DNA of 32,850 nt from JBBDIO01 sp040880365 (GCA_040880365.1 JBBDIO010000137.1:1-32850), one strand, 5' to 3'. Positions 15,026-23,836 are shown, counted from the first letter of the stretch. The notes: generated from the letters alone by a model not told the origin. Program-made: numbers and translations.

Positions 15026-16351
15026 ATGACAAGAATGCAGATAGAGAATCCGGCGGTGAATGCGCCCCGCTCGGTGGGAATTATCCAACCGCAAACGTTC
15101 ACGTTTGCCGAAGATGAACCCATGCACCTGGAAAGCGGCGCGACCCTGGGGCCGATTACGCTGGCCTATGAAACCTATGGGCGGCTGAACGCGGATCGCA
15201 CCAACGCGATTCTCATCACCCACGCCCTCAGCGGCAGCGCGCACGCGGCCGGTTTTCATGCCGCCGACGACGCCAAACCCGGCTGGTGGGATGAGTGCAT
15301 CGGCCCCGGCAAAGCATTCGACACCGACAAGTTTTTTGTTATTTGCACCAATGTCGTGGGCAGTTGCTATGGGTCTACCGGCCCTTCCAGCATCAATCCG
15401 GCAACCGGCAAACCCTATGGGCTGGCGTTTCCCGTGGTCACAATTGCCGATATGGTCAATGCCCAGGAGAAGTTGATCGACCACCTGGGCATTGACCGCC
15501 TGCTCTGCGTTGCCGGCGGCTCGATGGGCGGCATGCAAGTGCTCGAATGGGCAGCCCACCATCCCGAACGAGTACGCGCGGCCATCCCCCTGGCGACCAC
15601 GGCCTTTCACAGCCCCATGCTCATCGCCTTCAGCGAAGTAGGGCGCCAGGCCATCTATGCCGATTCGGCCTGGCATAACGGCGACTACTACGCCACAGGC
15701 ATCAAGCCCGACGCGGGGTTGGCCCTGGCGCGCATGATCGGCCATATCACCTATCTCAGCGAGGAGTCCATGCACAAAAAGTTTGGGCGTCGCTTGCAGA
15801 GCCTGGAGCAATATGGCTATGAGTTCGACACCGAATTCGAGGTCGAAAGCTATCTGAAATACAACGGCAACAGCTTCACCCGCCGCTTTGATGCCAATAG
15901 CTATCTCTATGTCACCAAAGCAATGGACTATTTCGACCTGAGTCGCCCGACCGGCTCGCTGGCTGCGGCTTTTTCCCAGGCCGAAGCGGTAAAATTCCTG
16001 GTCGTCAGCTTTACCAGCGACTGGCTATACCCCAGCTATCACAGCAAGCGCCTGGTGAGCGCGCTCACGGCCGTGGGTACAGATATTACCTATCTGGATA
16101 TCCAAAGCTCATGGGGCCACGATGCCTTCCTGCTCGAAGTCGAAACGATGGATGGGCTGCTTGCCAGCTTTCTGGATCGATTGACGCGCGAAGAAGGCAT
16201 TGACGTGCCCGGCCCGGAAATCGCAGACGCAACCCCGGCGCGACGAACCGACGCCGCCAGTCGCCTGCTTTCCCAAGCGGACAAATTTGCGGGCACCCCC
16301 GCGAGCGAGGAGCCAAACGCAGCACCCAATCCCGAAGCAGTTCGTCCGTGA
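15026..16351 (+). CDS. metX: homoserine O-acetyltransferase
   Basis: A 441-residue alpha/beta-hydrolase that acylates L-homoserine for the MetY step. The nucleophile is S166 in VAGGSMGGMQVLEW; D332 (FTSDWLYP) and H365 (SWGHDAFLLE) complete the triad. The opening FTFAEDEPMHLESGATLGPITLAYETYG is typical. Residues about 386-441 form a polar, Ala/Pro-rich tail beyond the usual end. An ATG at 15002 overlaps the metY stop, but GGTGGAGG at 15013-15020 positions the ATG at 15026 with a 5-nt gap, so I prefer it. MetX-type proteins can use acetyl- or succinyl-CoA; pairing with MetY and MetW makes acetyl likely. Confidence 0.94.
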   Translation: MTRMQIENPAVNAPRSVGIIQPQTFTFAEDEPMHLESGATLGPITLAYETYGRLNADRTNAILITHALSGSAHAAGFHAADDAKPGWWDECIGPGKAFDTDKFFVICTNVVGSCYGSTGPSSINPATGKPYGLAFPVVTIADMVNAQEKLIDHLGIDRLLCVAGGSMGGMQVLEWAAHHPERVRAAIPLATTAFHSPMLIAFSEVGRQAIYADSAWHNGDYYATGIKPDAGLALARMIGHITYLSEESMHKKFGRRLQSLEQYGYEFDTEFEVESYLKYNGNSFTRRFDANSYLYVTKAMDYFDLSRPTGSLAAAFSQAEAVKFLVVSFTSDWLYPSYHSKRLVSALTAVGTDITYLDIQSSWGHDAFLLEVETMDGLLASFLDRLTREEGIDVPGPEIADATPARRTDAASRLLSQADKFAGTPASEEPNAAPNPEAVRP

Positions 16352-16989
16352 TGACAAAATCCGCCCATCCGCTCCTGCCCGCCGTCCCCACCCGCGCCAC
16401 GCTGCGCCCTGATCTGCTGGTCATTGCCGACATGATCGAACCGGGCAGCAAGGTGCTGGATCTGGGCTGTGGCGATGGGGAACTGCTGGCCTACATCACG
16501 ACCGAAAAACAGGTGCGGGGGCGCGGCATCGAGCTGGGCGAGGAAGGCGTGCTGGCATGTGTGCGCCGCGGGCTTAGCGTGCGCCAGGGCAATCTGCAAG
16601 AAGGACTCGCCGATTATCCCGACCACAGCTTCGAAATCGTAACGCTGACCCAGACGCTCCAGTTTCTCGATGATCCCAAAATGATGCTGGACGAAGCCTT
16701 GCGCGTAGGGCGTAACGCCATCGTCAGCTTCTCCAACTGGGGCTATTGGCGCTGCCGGCTGGAATTGCTGCTCACGGGACGTATGCCCAAGGCGGTCGAT
16801 CTGCCCCAACGCTGGTACGAAGCCCCGCGCTGGCAAGCGTTCACCGTAACCGATTTCGCCATCTTCTGTGACCGCATTGGCATCCAGATTTTGCAGGAAG
16901 CCTACCTCACCGGCGGCAAATCCGTACGCGTCGGTCGCTATAAGAATCTGCTCGCCACTACGGCTGTCTTCATGCTCACGCGTGCCTGA
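16351..16989 (+). CDS. metW: methionine biosynthesis protein MetW
   Basis: A 212-residue methyltransferase-fold protein of the MetW family. The SAM-binding-like motif is KVLDLGCGDGELLAYI (about 34-49), followed by GRGIELGEEGVLACVRRGLSV and NLQEGLADYPDHSFEIVTLTQTLQ, which are family hallmarks. In other bacteria MetW works with MetX in homoserine acylation; the fold suggests a methyltransferase but no such reaction is established. The ATG at 16351 overlaps the metX stop by one base (TGATG), showing translational coupling; a GTG at 16348 is the alternative. It is the last gene of the riboswitch-controlled operon and is followed by a terminator. Confidence 0.95.
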   Translation: MTKSAHPLLPAVPTRATLRPDLLVIADMIEPGSKVLDLGCGDGELLAYITTEKQVRGRGIELGEEGVLACVRRGLSVRQGNLQEGLADYPDHSFEIVTLTQTLQFLDDPKMMLDEALRVGRNAIVSFSNWGYWRCRLELLLTGRMPKAVDLPQRWYEAPRWQAFTVTDFAIFCDRIGIQILQEAYLTGGKSVRVGRYKNLLATTAVFMLTRA

Positions 16990-16993
16990 TTGT

Positions 16994-17042
16994 AAAAAAA
17001 GGCGGCGGTAAGGTCTTTGTGACCCTGCCGTCGCCTTTTTTT
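16994..17042. terminator. bidirectional rho-independent terminator after metW
   Basis: A long stem, GGCGGCGGTAAGGTC pairing with GACCCTGCCGTCGCC, has seven A on the left and seven T on the right and loop TTTGT. It ends the met operon and also the convergent Ldh-family gene. Confidence 0.93.
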
Positions 17043-17073
17043 GATCCCGCCTGTTTTGCTCGCCAAAATGTCC

Positions 17074-18120
17074 CTATGCGGCAGAAGGAATTTCGGCCGC
17101 GATGCCAAATTCGGTCGCGGCCTCGGTGAGATGCGTCCAGGTTGCGGCGTCCAGCGTCAGACCGGATGCGGTGCGCTGGGCCAACATGCGTTGCTCCGGC
17201 TCGCCCGGCAACAACACCTCGTCAAAGCCCGGCGCCGGTTGGGCCGCTTTCACCCGGCGCACCAATTCCGTACTATCCTCCTGGTAATCGGTAAAGGGAC
17301 GGAACGCCTCCACATCGATCACCATAAAGAGCACCCCGTTGCCCGCCACGAACGCCGGAAAACAGGGGCAGCCTGCGCCGGTCAGAACGCCGCCCAGATA
17401 TTCCGCCAACAAGGAAAGCCCATAGCCCTTGTGGCCCGCCGCAGGCAATAACATGCCGCCCTCATACAGGTCATTGGGGTTCGTGGTCGGTTCACCGGCA
17501 CTGTTGATCACCCAGCCTTCGGGAATGGGCTTATTGCGGTTGCGCGCCACGCGCACCTTGCCTTCGGCGACTGCGCTGGTGGCAAAATCCAGCACAATTG
17601 GCGCGCCATCGCCGTTGGGCAACGCCGCGGCAATAGGGTTGGTGCCGAGTACCCGTTCGGCACCCCAAAAGGGCGTCACCGCCCCGCCGCGTCCGCCGCC
17701 ATTACAGAAAGCCAGCGCGACCAGGTTTTCGCGCGCCCCCAATTCCACCCATTCGCCCAGCCGTCCCACATGCGCACATTGTTTCAAGCCCACCGCCGAA
17801 AGACCGTAATCGCGCGCGCGTCCAATTGCCTGTTCCATGGCAAAGCGCGCGCCCACCTGCCCAAAACCCTTGCCCGCATCTACCAGACAAAGTGTAGGCC
17901 GTTCGTGCACTATCTGGGGACGCCCCGCCGGATCCGTATCGCCGCGCGCGATCCCATCCAGATATTGGCGCACACGCACGACCCCGTGGGACTCATGCCC
18001 CATCAGGTCGCTGTTCACCAGCGAGGCGGCAACGGTGTTGGCAATGTCGGCAGGCGCGCCCGCCCCCACGAAAATTTTCTCTACAAACGTGACAAGCTCT
18101 GCCGGAGCAAGAGTTGGCAT
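17074..18120 (-). CDS. Ldh-family (malate/L-lactate dehydrogenase type 2) oxidoreductase
   Basis: A 348-residue NAD(P)-dependent oxidoreductase of the malate/L-lactate/ureidoglycolate dehydrogenase family, unrelated to classical LDH. Family marks include NSDLMGHESHGVVRVRQYL (about 37-54, with H42 and H45), the catalytic histidine in KQCAHVGRLGEWV (H117), GTNPIAAALP, and GHKGYGLSLLAEYLGGVLTG. Members reduce or oxidise 2-keto/2-hydroxy acids, including 2,3-diketogulonate and sugar-derived acids; the substrate is open. The ATG at 18120 follows AAAGGAAG. The first nine codons and the ribosome site are duplicated across the N gap (see 18093-18302). If the contigs abut, the HAD gene lies 33 bp upstream on the same strand. 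Confidence 0.88.
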   Translation of the reverse strand: MPTLAPAELVTFVEKIFVGAGAPADIANTVAASLVNSDLMGHESHGVVRVRQYLDGIARGDTDPAGRPQIVHERPTLCLVDAGKGFGQVGARFAMEQAIGRARDYGLSAVGLKQCAHVGRLGEWVELGARENLVALAFCNGGGRGGAVTPFWGAERVLGTNPIAAALPNGDGAPIVLDFATSAVAEGKVRVARNRNKPIPEGWVINSAGEPTTNPNDLYEGGMLLPAAGHKGYGLSLLAEYLGGVLTGAGCPCFPAFVAGNGVLFMVIDVEAFRPFTDYQEDSTELVRRVKAAQPAPGFDEVLLPGEPEQRMLAQRTASGLTLDAATWTHLTEAATEFGIAAEIPSAA

Positions 18121-18147
18121 GAATAACACTTCCTTTGCTAGTTTGGC
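18093..18147. repeat. 55-bp direct repeat, left copy at the scaffold gap
   Basis: These 55 bases are identical to 18248-18302 on the other side of the N run. They cover the start of the Ldh-family gene and its ribosome site. The simplest reading is overlapping contig ends, not a biological repeat. Confidence 0.95.
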
Positions 18148-18247
18148 NNNNNNNNNNNNNNNNNNNNNNNNNNNNNNNNNNNNNNNNNNNNNNNNNNNNN
18201 NNNNNNNNNNNNNNNNNNNNNNNNNNNNNNNNNNNNNNNNNNNNNNN
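18148..18247. other. assembly gap of 100 N
   Basis: Exactly 100 unknown bases, the conventional length for a scaffold gap of unknown size. Because the flanks repeat, the true gap may be absent. Confidence 0.99.
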
Positions 18248-18302
18248 CAAGCTCTGCCGGAGCAAGAGTTGGCATGAATAACACTTCCTTTGCTAGTTTG
18301 GC
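18248..18302. repeat. 55-bp direct repeat, right copy at the scaffold gap
   Basis: Exact second copy of 18093-18147. It includes the first codons of the Ldh-family gene (ATG at 18275 in this copy) directly before the HAD gene's stop codon. Confidence 0.95.
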
Positions 18303-18308
18303 TACCCT

Positions 18309-19037
18309 TTAGCCTTCCGAATCGATAATAGAAATGAGATCAACAAGCGATTTAAGTTCTGTAAACTGGGCATTTCTTTGGCGAATATCCAATGGCATTT
18401 TCCATTCAGGCCATCGATTCAAAAACCAAACTGCCCACATTGGCTTCATGCCCGCATTCTTCGCTCCAACCAATTCATCGCTTGTTCCATCCCCTACAAA
18501 CAAACTCGCACCTGCGGATACGCCCAATCGCTCGCAAGCCAGACCATAGATCTGTTTATCTGGCTTAGCAATACCTACCTCATATGAAAAAATCACATCG
18601 TCAAAAAATGATGATAGACGGGATGATTTCCAACCTCCTACCTCTTCATCGGAAGCGTTGCTGATGAGACCAAGTTTGATACCACCAGCATTGCGTAGCC
18701 GCATTAACATCTGAAGAATACCTTCTTCAATTTGTTGAAAGGGAATTGCTTTGGCTTCAACACGCTCTTCTAAAAGCCTCTGAAGTACGTGTTCAGGCGG
18801 TGGGATAACTTCCAGCCTCTGGCATATCTCTTTCAGGACAGCTGGGAAATTGGGTATCTTCCCCTCCATTTTGCGTTTCTGGAATTTTCGCCATTCTGCG
18901 ACAAATCGTTGATGATCTACTTGCAGCCACTCTGCAAGGGTTGGGCGTGGCGTAAAATTTGGATCAAATTCAGTGATGAGTGTTTCGTAAAGGTCGAAAA
19001 AGACTGCTTGCGGCCTACCGTCACCTGTTCTCAGCAT
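18309..19037 (-). CDS. HAD-superfamily hydrolase, low-GC
   Basis: A 242-residue HAD-like phosphatase/dehalogenase. Motif I is AVFFDLYETL with nucleophile D15; the usual second Asp is replaced by Tyr (DxYxT), as in haloacid-dehalogenase-type members. Motif II is GLISNAS (S126), motif III lysine is K158 in IAKPDKQIYG, and motif IV is FVGDGTSDELVGAKNAGM (D183, D187). A helical cap lies at about 25-105. The substrate is unknown. By eye its GC is in the low-to-mid 40s percent, clearly below its neighbours, and codon choice is more AT-rich, suggesting recent acquisition or a join between different contigs. The ribosome site is weak (GGATT). Confidence 0.85.
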   Translation of the reverse strand: MLRTGDGRPQAVFFDLYETLITEFDPNFTPRPTLAEWLQVDHQRFVAEWRKFQKRKMEGKIPNFPAVLKEICQRLEVIPPPEHVLQRLLEERVEAKAIPFQQIEEGILQMLMRLRNAGGIKLGLISNASDEEVGGWKSSRLSSFFDDVIFSYEVGIAKPDKQIYGLACERLGVSAGASLFVGDGTSDELVGAKNAGMKPMWAVWFLNRWPEWKMPLDIRQRNAQFTELKSLVDLISIIDSEG

Positions 19038-19119
19038 AGTAAGAATCCAATAGCGTGGTTGTCAACTAAATGTTAAGCCCCATTGTAAGTGGTACGAATC
19101 CAGACAGAGCAAAATATGT

Positions 19120-21180
19120 CTAGGCTGCAGCCACAGCCTCGCCTGCCAGCGCGCGCTCGCCCGCTTCCAGCAATGCCACAATCCGATCTACATCATAGAT
19201 ACAGCCGCCCCACGTTCCGCCACTGGCGCCCTGCAACGCCGCCCAGAGTTTTGTATCCGCGGGCAGACGACTATCCGCCGCAATGTTAGGATTGAGCGCC
19301 CGCTCGGCCAGGACCTGTGCCCCTTGCTCTGCCGAATAGCGTTCACCGTCGTGGCCTACCATATTCATGCTGCCGGTGAGATTGACGGTATCGATTACAA
19401 TCTCGATCAGGTCGCCCTCGCGCAGCCGTCCAATCGGACCGCCGGCCAGGGCTTCGGGGCCGATGTGCCCGATACACGCGCCCGTGCTCACCCCGCTGAA
19501 CCGCGCATCGGTGATGAGTGTCACTTCCTTGCCCCAGGGCAGATACTTGAGCGCCGATGTCAGTTGATAGGTCTCCTCCATGCCCGACCCCATCGGCCCA
19601 CGCCCCGCCACCACCATCACATCCCCGGCCTGAATCGATTGCCCGTCCTGCCCCTTGATGGCGGCAATGGCGTCGCGTTCGCTGGCAAAGACGCGTGCCG
19701 GGCCGGTCTTGCGATAGACGCCCTCGGCATCCAGCACCGAGGGATCAATCGACGTGCTCTTGACCACCGATCCTTCGGGGGCAATATTGCCAATGGGAAA
19801 GGTGACCGTGCTGGTCAGCCCGCGCGCCTTGGCCGCCGCAGGCGACATGATCACGTCGTCCGGGTCAATTCCATCGACTTCCAAGAGCCGTGCGCGTAGT
19901 TGCGTGCGCCGTTCACTGCCTGCCCATTCATCCAGCAATTCATCCAGCGTGCGGTTGTGCGCGGTCAGCACATTCAGGCGCAGCAAACCCAATTCGCGCA
20001 GATGCAGCATCACTTCGGGCACGCCGCCCGCCATAAATACCTGCACCGTGGGATGGCCTACCGGGCCATTGGGCAGCGCATCTACCAGGCGCGGCACACT
20101 GCGATTGATCCGCGTCCAATCGTCAACCGTAGGCCGCGGCAGCCCCGCGGCATAGGCAATGGCCGGAATGTGCAGCAGCAGATTGGTGCTGCCGCCAAAG
20201 GCCGCGTGCACGACCATCGCATTGTGCAGCGCATCCTCTGTGAGAATGTCTGCGGTGGTTTTGCCGTCCATCGCCAGGTTGATCAGCGCCTGGGCCGAAC
20301 GACGCGCCATATCCGCCCAGATCGGCTGGCCCGAAGGCGCGAGCGCAGCGTGCATCAGGGTCATGCCCAACGCTTCGGCCACAACCTGACTGGTGGCTGC
20401 CGTGCCCAGAAACTGACACCCGCCCCCCGGCGAGGCGCAGGCATGGCAGCCTGCATCCGCGGCTTCTTCCACGCTAATTTCCCCGTGGGTAAAACGTACG
20501 CCAATTGTCTGCACCTTGCCCGCGTCTTCGCCCTCGGTGGGCGGCAGCGTCACACCGCCCGGCACCAGCACAGCGGGGAGATTCGGCTGCCCGGCCAAAG
20601 CCAGCATCATGGCGGGCAAGCCCTTGTCGCAGGTAGCCACGCCCAACACACCTTTGCGCGTGGGTAACGAGCGGATCAGGCGGCGCAACACAATTGCCGC
20701 GTCGTTGCGATAGGGCAGGCTGTCCATCATCCCCACCGTGCCCTGCGTACGCCCGTCGCATGGGTCGGTCACAAAACCCGCAAAGGGAATCATGCCCTGG
20801 CGCGCAATTTCCTTGGCGGCTTCCTGCATGAGCAAACCGACTTCCCAGTGTCCTGTGTGATAGCCCAGGGCAATCGGCTTGCCGTCGGGCGCGCGGATGC
20901 CGCCCTGCGTGCTGAGGATTAGAAATTCCGGTTGGCGCAGAAAGCGCGGGTCCCAGCCCATGCCCGCGTTCTGGCTCAATCCAAAGAGATCGCCGCTGGG
21001 CGCGTGGAGCAACAGCTCCTCATCCAGCGGCAGGCTGCCCGTTGGACCGGCAGCGTTGGTCTGCACTTCATATAGTGCCGGGTCTTCGGCGTCAATCCGC
21101 ACGTCAATCTGGCGGTATTGCTGGCTATCTTGCGAATGACCGTTGCGGGGGCTACTGTCAGAATGGCTCGATGTCGTCAT
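19120..21180 (-). CDS. yjhG: YjhG/YagF-type D-xylonate dehydratase (IlvD/Edd family)
   Basis: A 686-residue Fe-S dehydratase. The sequence follows the YjhG/YagF branch, which converts D-xylonate to 2-keto-3-deoxy-xylonate, rather than IlvD or Edd. Cluster cysteines are C141 (DPCDGRTQGTVGMMDSLP), C184 (GVATCDKGLPAMM) and C255 (GGGCQFLGTAATSQ). The N terminus has about 25 extra polar residues compared with the usual 655. The ATG at 21180 has AGAGGGA upstream. It diverges from the PdxA2/DUF1537 kinase pair with a 158-bp spacer, which fits a shared role in sugar-acid use. Related aldonates are possible substrates. Confidence 0.88.
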   Translation of the reverse strand: MTTSSHSDSSPRNGHSQDSQQYRQIDVRIDAEDPALYEVQTNAAGPTGSLPLDEELLLHAPSGDLFGLSQNAGMGWDPRFLRQPEFLILSTQGGIRAPDGKPIALGYHTGHWEVGLLMQEAAKEIARQGMIPFAGFVTDPCDGRTQGTVGMMDSLPYRNDAAIVLRRLIRSLPTRKGVLGVATCDKGLPAMMLALAGQPNLPAVLVPGGVTLPPTEGEDAGKVQTIGVRFTHGEISVEEAADAGCHACASPGGGCQFLGTAATSQVVAEALGMTLMHAALAPSGQPIWADMARRSAQALINLAMDGKTTADILTEDALHNAMVVHAAFGGSTNLLLHIPAIAYAAGLPRPTVDDWTRINRSVPRLVDALPNGPVGHPTVQVFMAGGVPEVMLHLRELGLLRLNVLTAHNRTLDELLDEWAGSERRTQLRARLLEVDGIDPDDVIMSPAAAKARGLTSTVTFPIGNIAPEGSVVKSTSIDPSVLDAEGVYRKTGPARVFASERDAIAAIKGQDGQSIQAGDVMVVAGRGPMGSGMEETYQLTSALKYLPWGKEVTLITDARFSGVSTGACIGHIGPEALAGGPIGRLREGDLIEIVIDTVNLTGSMNMVGHDGERYSAEQGAQVLAERALNPNIAADSRLPADTKLWAALQGASGGTWGGCIYDVDRIVALLEAGERALAGEAVAAA

Positions 21181-21295
21181 ACGTCCCTCTGTCTACCCTC
21201 TATATAGTTGTTTTTGGCCGTTGTTTATATATCGGTAAATTGCGTGAATCTGTTGCTATTCTGCCCCAATGCACGCGCTTCGGCAAGAGTGCGTC

Positions 21296-21301
21296 TATAA
21301 T
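21296..21301 (+). promoter_or_regulatory. putative -10 box for the pdxA2-kinase operon
   Basis: A perfect TATAAT lies 37 bp before the ATG at 21339, but no good -35 is found at the normal distance, so an activator may be needed. Confidence 0.4.
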
Positions 21302-21338
21302 GGGCTACAGACAGATTAGCAAAACGAAAGGATATTAT

Positions 21339-22406
21339 ATGCATGAGCAACACGCGCGCCCCCTGCTTGCTATCACGCTAGGCGACCCCGCGGGGATAGG
21401 CCCAGAGGTCATCCTCAAGGCCCTGCGCCACCCCGCACTATACACAAAGTGCCGCCCCGTGGTCATTGGCGATCAGCGCATTCTGGCCCGCGCTGCAAGC
21501 TGGCTCGACGGTGCCCCGCCCACCCTGCACACGTTGCCCAGCGCGCCGGGCGACCTGAACGCCTCGCTGTCCAAATTGGTTGAAGACCCAAACGAACCCT
21601 TCCAGCCCGGCAACATGGTGGTGCTCGATCTGGCGAACGCCGATCCCCAGTCTATCGCGCCCGGTGTGGTAAGCGCGGCAGCCGGACGCGCCGCGGTCGA
21701 AGCCGTCTTCCGCGCCTGCGATCTCGCACTGGATCACACGGTGCAGGCGATTGTGACTGCGCCGCTGAACAAGGAAGCCATGCATCTGGGCGGATTCAAC
21801 TACCCTGGACACACCGAACTCCTGACCGAACGCACGGGCGCGACGCAGGTAAGCATGTTGCTGGTCGGTCCCAGCCTGCGTGTGGTGCACGTCAGCACAC
21901 ATGTATCGCTTCAGGAAGCCATCCGGCGCGTGCAGACGCCTCGCGTTTTGGAGGTGATCCACCTGGCCCAGCGTTCGTGTCGTGCACTGGGCATCGCCGC
22001 CCCCCGTATTGCGGTTGCCGGATTAAATCCCCACGCCGGAGAGGCCGGTCTTTTTGGCGATGAGGAGACCCAGCAGATCGTGCCCGCCATTAAGGCGGCC
22101 CGCGCCCAGGGCTTGAATGTCAGCGATCCCATGCCGCCCGACACGATTTTTCTGCGCGCGGTCAAAGGCGAATATGACATCGTTGTCGCCATGTACCACG
22201 ACCAGGGACACATTCCCATGAAGCTTCTGGCCTTCGACAGCGGCGTCAATGTGAGTATGGGTCTGCCCATCATTCGGACCTCTGTAGACCACGGCACTGC
22301 GTTCGACATTGCGGGCACTGGCGTCGCCGATGAAACCAGCCTGCTGGCGGCTATCGATGTTGCCGTCCAGATGATCTCAGCTCAACATACGCAACAATCA
22401 ACATGA
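21339..22406 (+). CDS. PdxA2-like four-carbon acid sugar phosphate dehydrogenase
   Basis: A 355-residue member of the PdxA family. Motifs are GDPAGIGPE (about 15-23), TAPLNKEAMHLGGFNYPGHTE, GLNPHAGEAGLFGDEE and MYHDQGHIPMKLLAFD. The three metal histidines are H187, H232 and H287, with spacing 45 and 55 as in E. coli PdxA. PdxA itself oxidises 4-hydroxythreonine-4-phosphate for vitamin B6, but the next gene, overlapping by 4 bp, is a DUF1537 sugar-acid kinase. Such pairs degrade D-threonate, L-threonate or D-erythronate via the 4-phosphate with decarboxylation to dihydroxyacetone phosphate, so PdxA2 function is more likely. The ATG follows GAAAGGA with 7-nt spacing. Confidence 0.88.
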   Translation: MHEQHARPLLAITLGDPAGIGPEVILKALRHPALYTKCRPVVIGDQRILARAASWLDGAPPTLHTLPSAPGDLNASLSKLVEDPNEPFQPGNMVVLDLANADPQSIAPGVVSAAAGRAAVEAVFRACDLALDHTVQAIVTAPLNKEAMHLGGFNYPGHTELLTERTGATQVSMLLVGPSLRVVHVSTHVSLQEAIRRVQTPRVLEVIHLAQRSCRALGIAAPRIAVAGLNPHAGEAGLFGDEETQQIVPAIKAARAQGLNVSDPMPPDTIFLRAVKGEYDIVVAMYHDQGHIPMKLLAFDSGVNVSMGLPIIRTSVDHGTAFDIAGTGVADETSLLAAIDVAVQMISAQHTQQST

Positions 22407-23836
22407 GCAATATTGATCACAAAACAATGTTGATTATTCTGGCAGATGACCTCACCGGCGCAGCCGACTGTGCCGCACGCGGTTTCAGCGCAGGACTACG
22501 CGCCGAAATCGACCTGACCCCAGCCCCGCAATCACCACGCGCAGAATACACATCTTCCGCCAGCGAACTGGTGGCATTGACTACCGACAGCCGTCACCTG
22601 CCCCCCGCCCTCGCCGCCCAGGCTACGCGCGCCATTGTGCAATACCAACAAGCACATCGGAAGTCATTGGATCAATCACCCATCTGGTACAAAAAAGTTG
22701 ATTCAACACTGCGCGGCAATATCGGTGCCGAGATCGATTCAATGCTTGACACAATCAACATTGACAATCAATCCACGTTTGTGGTGATCTGCCCGGCCTT
22801 TCCTCAACAAGGACGCGGCCTGCATGATGGCAAGTTGATCCGCCGCCGGGCTAGCGCTACGTCGCCAGCTACCTCGGCGCGCGATGCATCGACATCCGCC
22901 GCCTCCCCGCCCGCAGCGGAACCCACACGGGACGCCACAGGGAACAGCGAACCAGATACAACAGCGATCCAGGCCGTTAGCAGCCATACATTGGAAAGTG
23001 GCGCGAATTTAGTGGAATTGCTGCGTGCACAGAGCGCCTATCCCGTCGCACAGATTGGCCTTGCACCCGTCCGCCAGGGAGAATCTGTGTTGCGTGACGC
23101 GATAGAACAAGCTCACGCCGACGGCGCGCGGCTCATTGTGGTGGACAGTATGCAGGATGACGATCTGGCGACCCTGGTGGCGGCCACGGAACCGATTCCC
23201 AACGTCATTCTATGCGGCAGCGCAGGTCTGGTCGCACCCCTGGCACGCCGCATTGCCGAGCGCAAAGCCACTGCGCGCCTGGCGAATGCGCCTACAGTAG
23301 ATGAATGCGAAGCTCAGGCCCATAAAACCGCCGCCCCGGCGCGCCTGCCCCACATCCACACGGTACGCGCCGAACCCATCTGGATCGTGGTGGGCAGCGG
23401 CAGTCGCACGGCCCACGCTCAGATCGCCACGGCCCGCCAGGCCGCCATTCCGTGCTGGGATGTAACAACCGCCACGCCCGATTGGGATGTCCCCACGTTG
23501 ATCCTGCACTTGCCGCAACCTACCCAGGGGACATCCCTGGAAGGGGACGGCGCACGCGTTCTGGCCGCGCAGCTGGGCGCGACTGTGGCGGCAGGACTCC
23601 AGACACGTCACCCCGGCACGCTCATCGTCGTGGGCGGCGATACGGCACAATTGGCGCTGGAACAATTGGCGCTAACCAGATTACGCGTATTGGCCGAGGT
23701 ACAGCCGGGGATGCCCCTGGTCTGCAATGCCCACGCGCCCCAGGCCCGCCCCTGGATTATCTTCAAGGCGGGCAATCATGGCGAGCCAACCGCGCTGCTG
23801 GAGTTGATTGCCTGGATACGCGGCACACAGCGCTAG
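22403..23836 (+). CDS. four-carbon acid sugar kinase (DUF1537 family)
   Basis: A 477-residue kinase of the DUF1537 family (DtnK/LtnK/OtnK/DenK group), which phosphorylates threonate or erythronate type acids. N-terminal substrate-domain motifs are IILADDLTGAADCAARG (about 11-27) and YKKVDSTLRGNIGAEID (about 96-112), then VVICPAFPQQGRGLHDGKL. The C-terminal nucleotide domain has LIVVGGDTAQLALEQL and a KAGNHGEPTALLEL end in place of the common KxGxFG. Residues about 149-190 are an Ala/Ser/Thr/Pro-rich insertion where family members normally have a compact loop. ATGA overlap with the PdxA2-like gene shows coupling. The exact stereoisomer used is unknown. Confidence 0.86.
   Translation: MSNIDHKTMLIILADDLTGAADCAARGFSAGLRAEIDLTPAPQSPRAEYTSSASELVALTTDSRHLPPALAAQATRAIVQYQQAHRKSLDQSPIWYKKVDSTLRGNIGAEIDSMLDTINIDNQSTFVVICPAFPQQGRGLHDGKLIRRRASATSPATSARDASTSAASPPAAEPTRDATGNSEPDTTAIQAVSSHTLESGANLVELLRAQSAYPVAQIGLAPVRQGESVLRDAIEQAHADGARLIVVDSMQDDDLATLVAATEPIPNVILCGSAGLVAPLARRIAERKATARLANAPTVDECEAQAHKTAAPARLPHIHTVRAEPIWIVVGSGSRTAHAQIATARQAAIPCWDVTTATPDWDVPTLILHLPQPTQGTSLEGDGARVLAAQLGATVAAGLQTRHPGTLIVVGGDTAQLALEQLALTRLRVLAEVQPGMPLVCNAHAPQARPWIIFKAGNHGEPTALLELIAWIRGTQR

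Noticed and set aside
13680..15032. A 450-codon open frame on the minus strand opposite metY
   Set aside because: It is antisense to a certain PLP enzyme, has no recognisable motif, and long antisense frames are expected in GC-rich coding DNA.
18093..18302. The 55-bp direct repeats as transposon or attachment-site duplications
   Set aside because: They flank only 100 N and one copy is the start of an intact gene; contig overlap explains them better.
21339..22406. Pyridoxine biosynthesis gene pdxA
   Set aside because: The coupling to a DUF1537 kinase favours PdxA2-type sugar-acid catabolism; the B6 role is kept only as an alternative.
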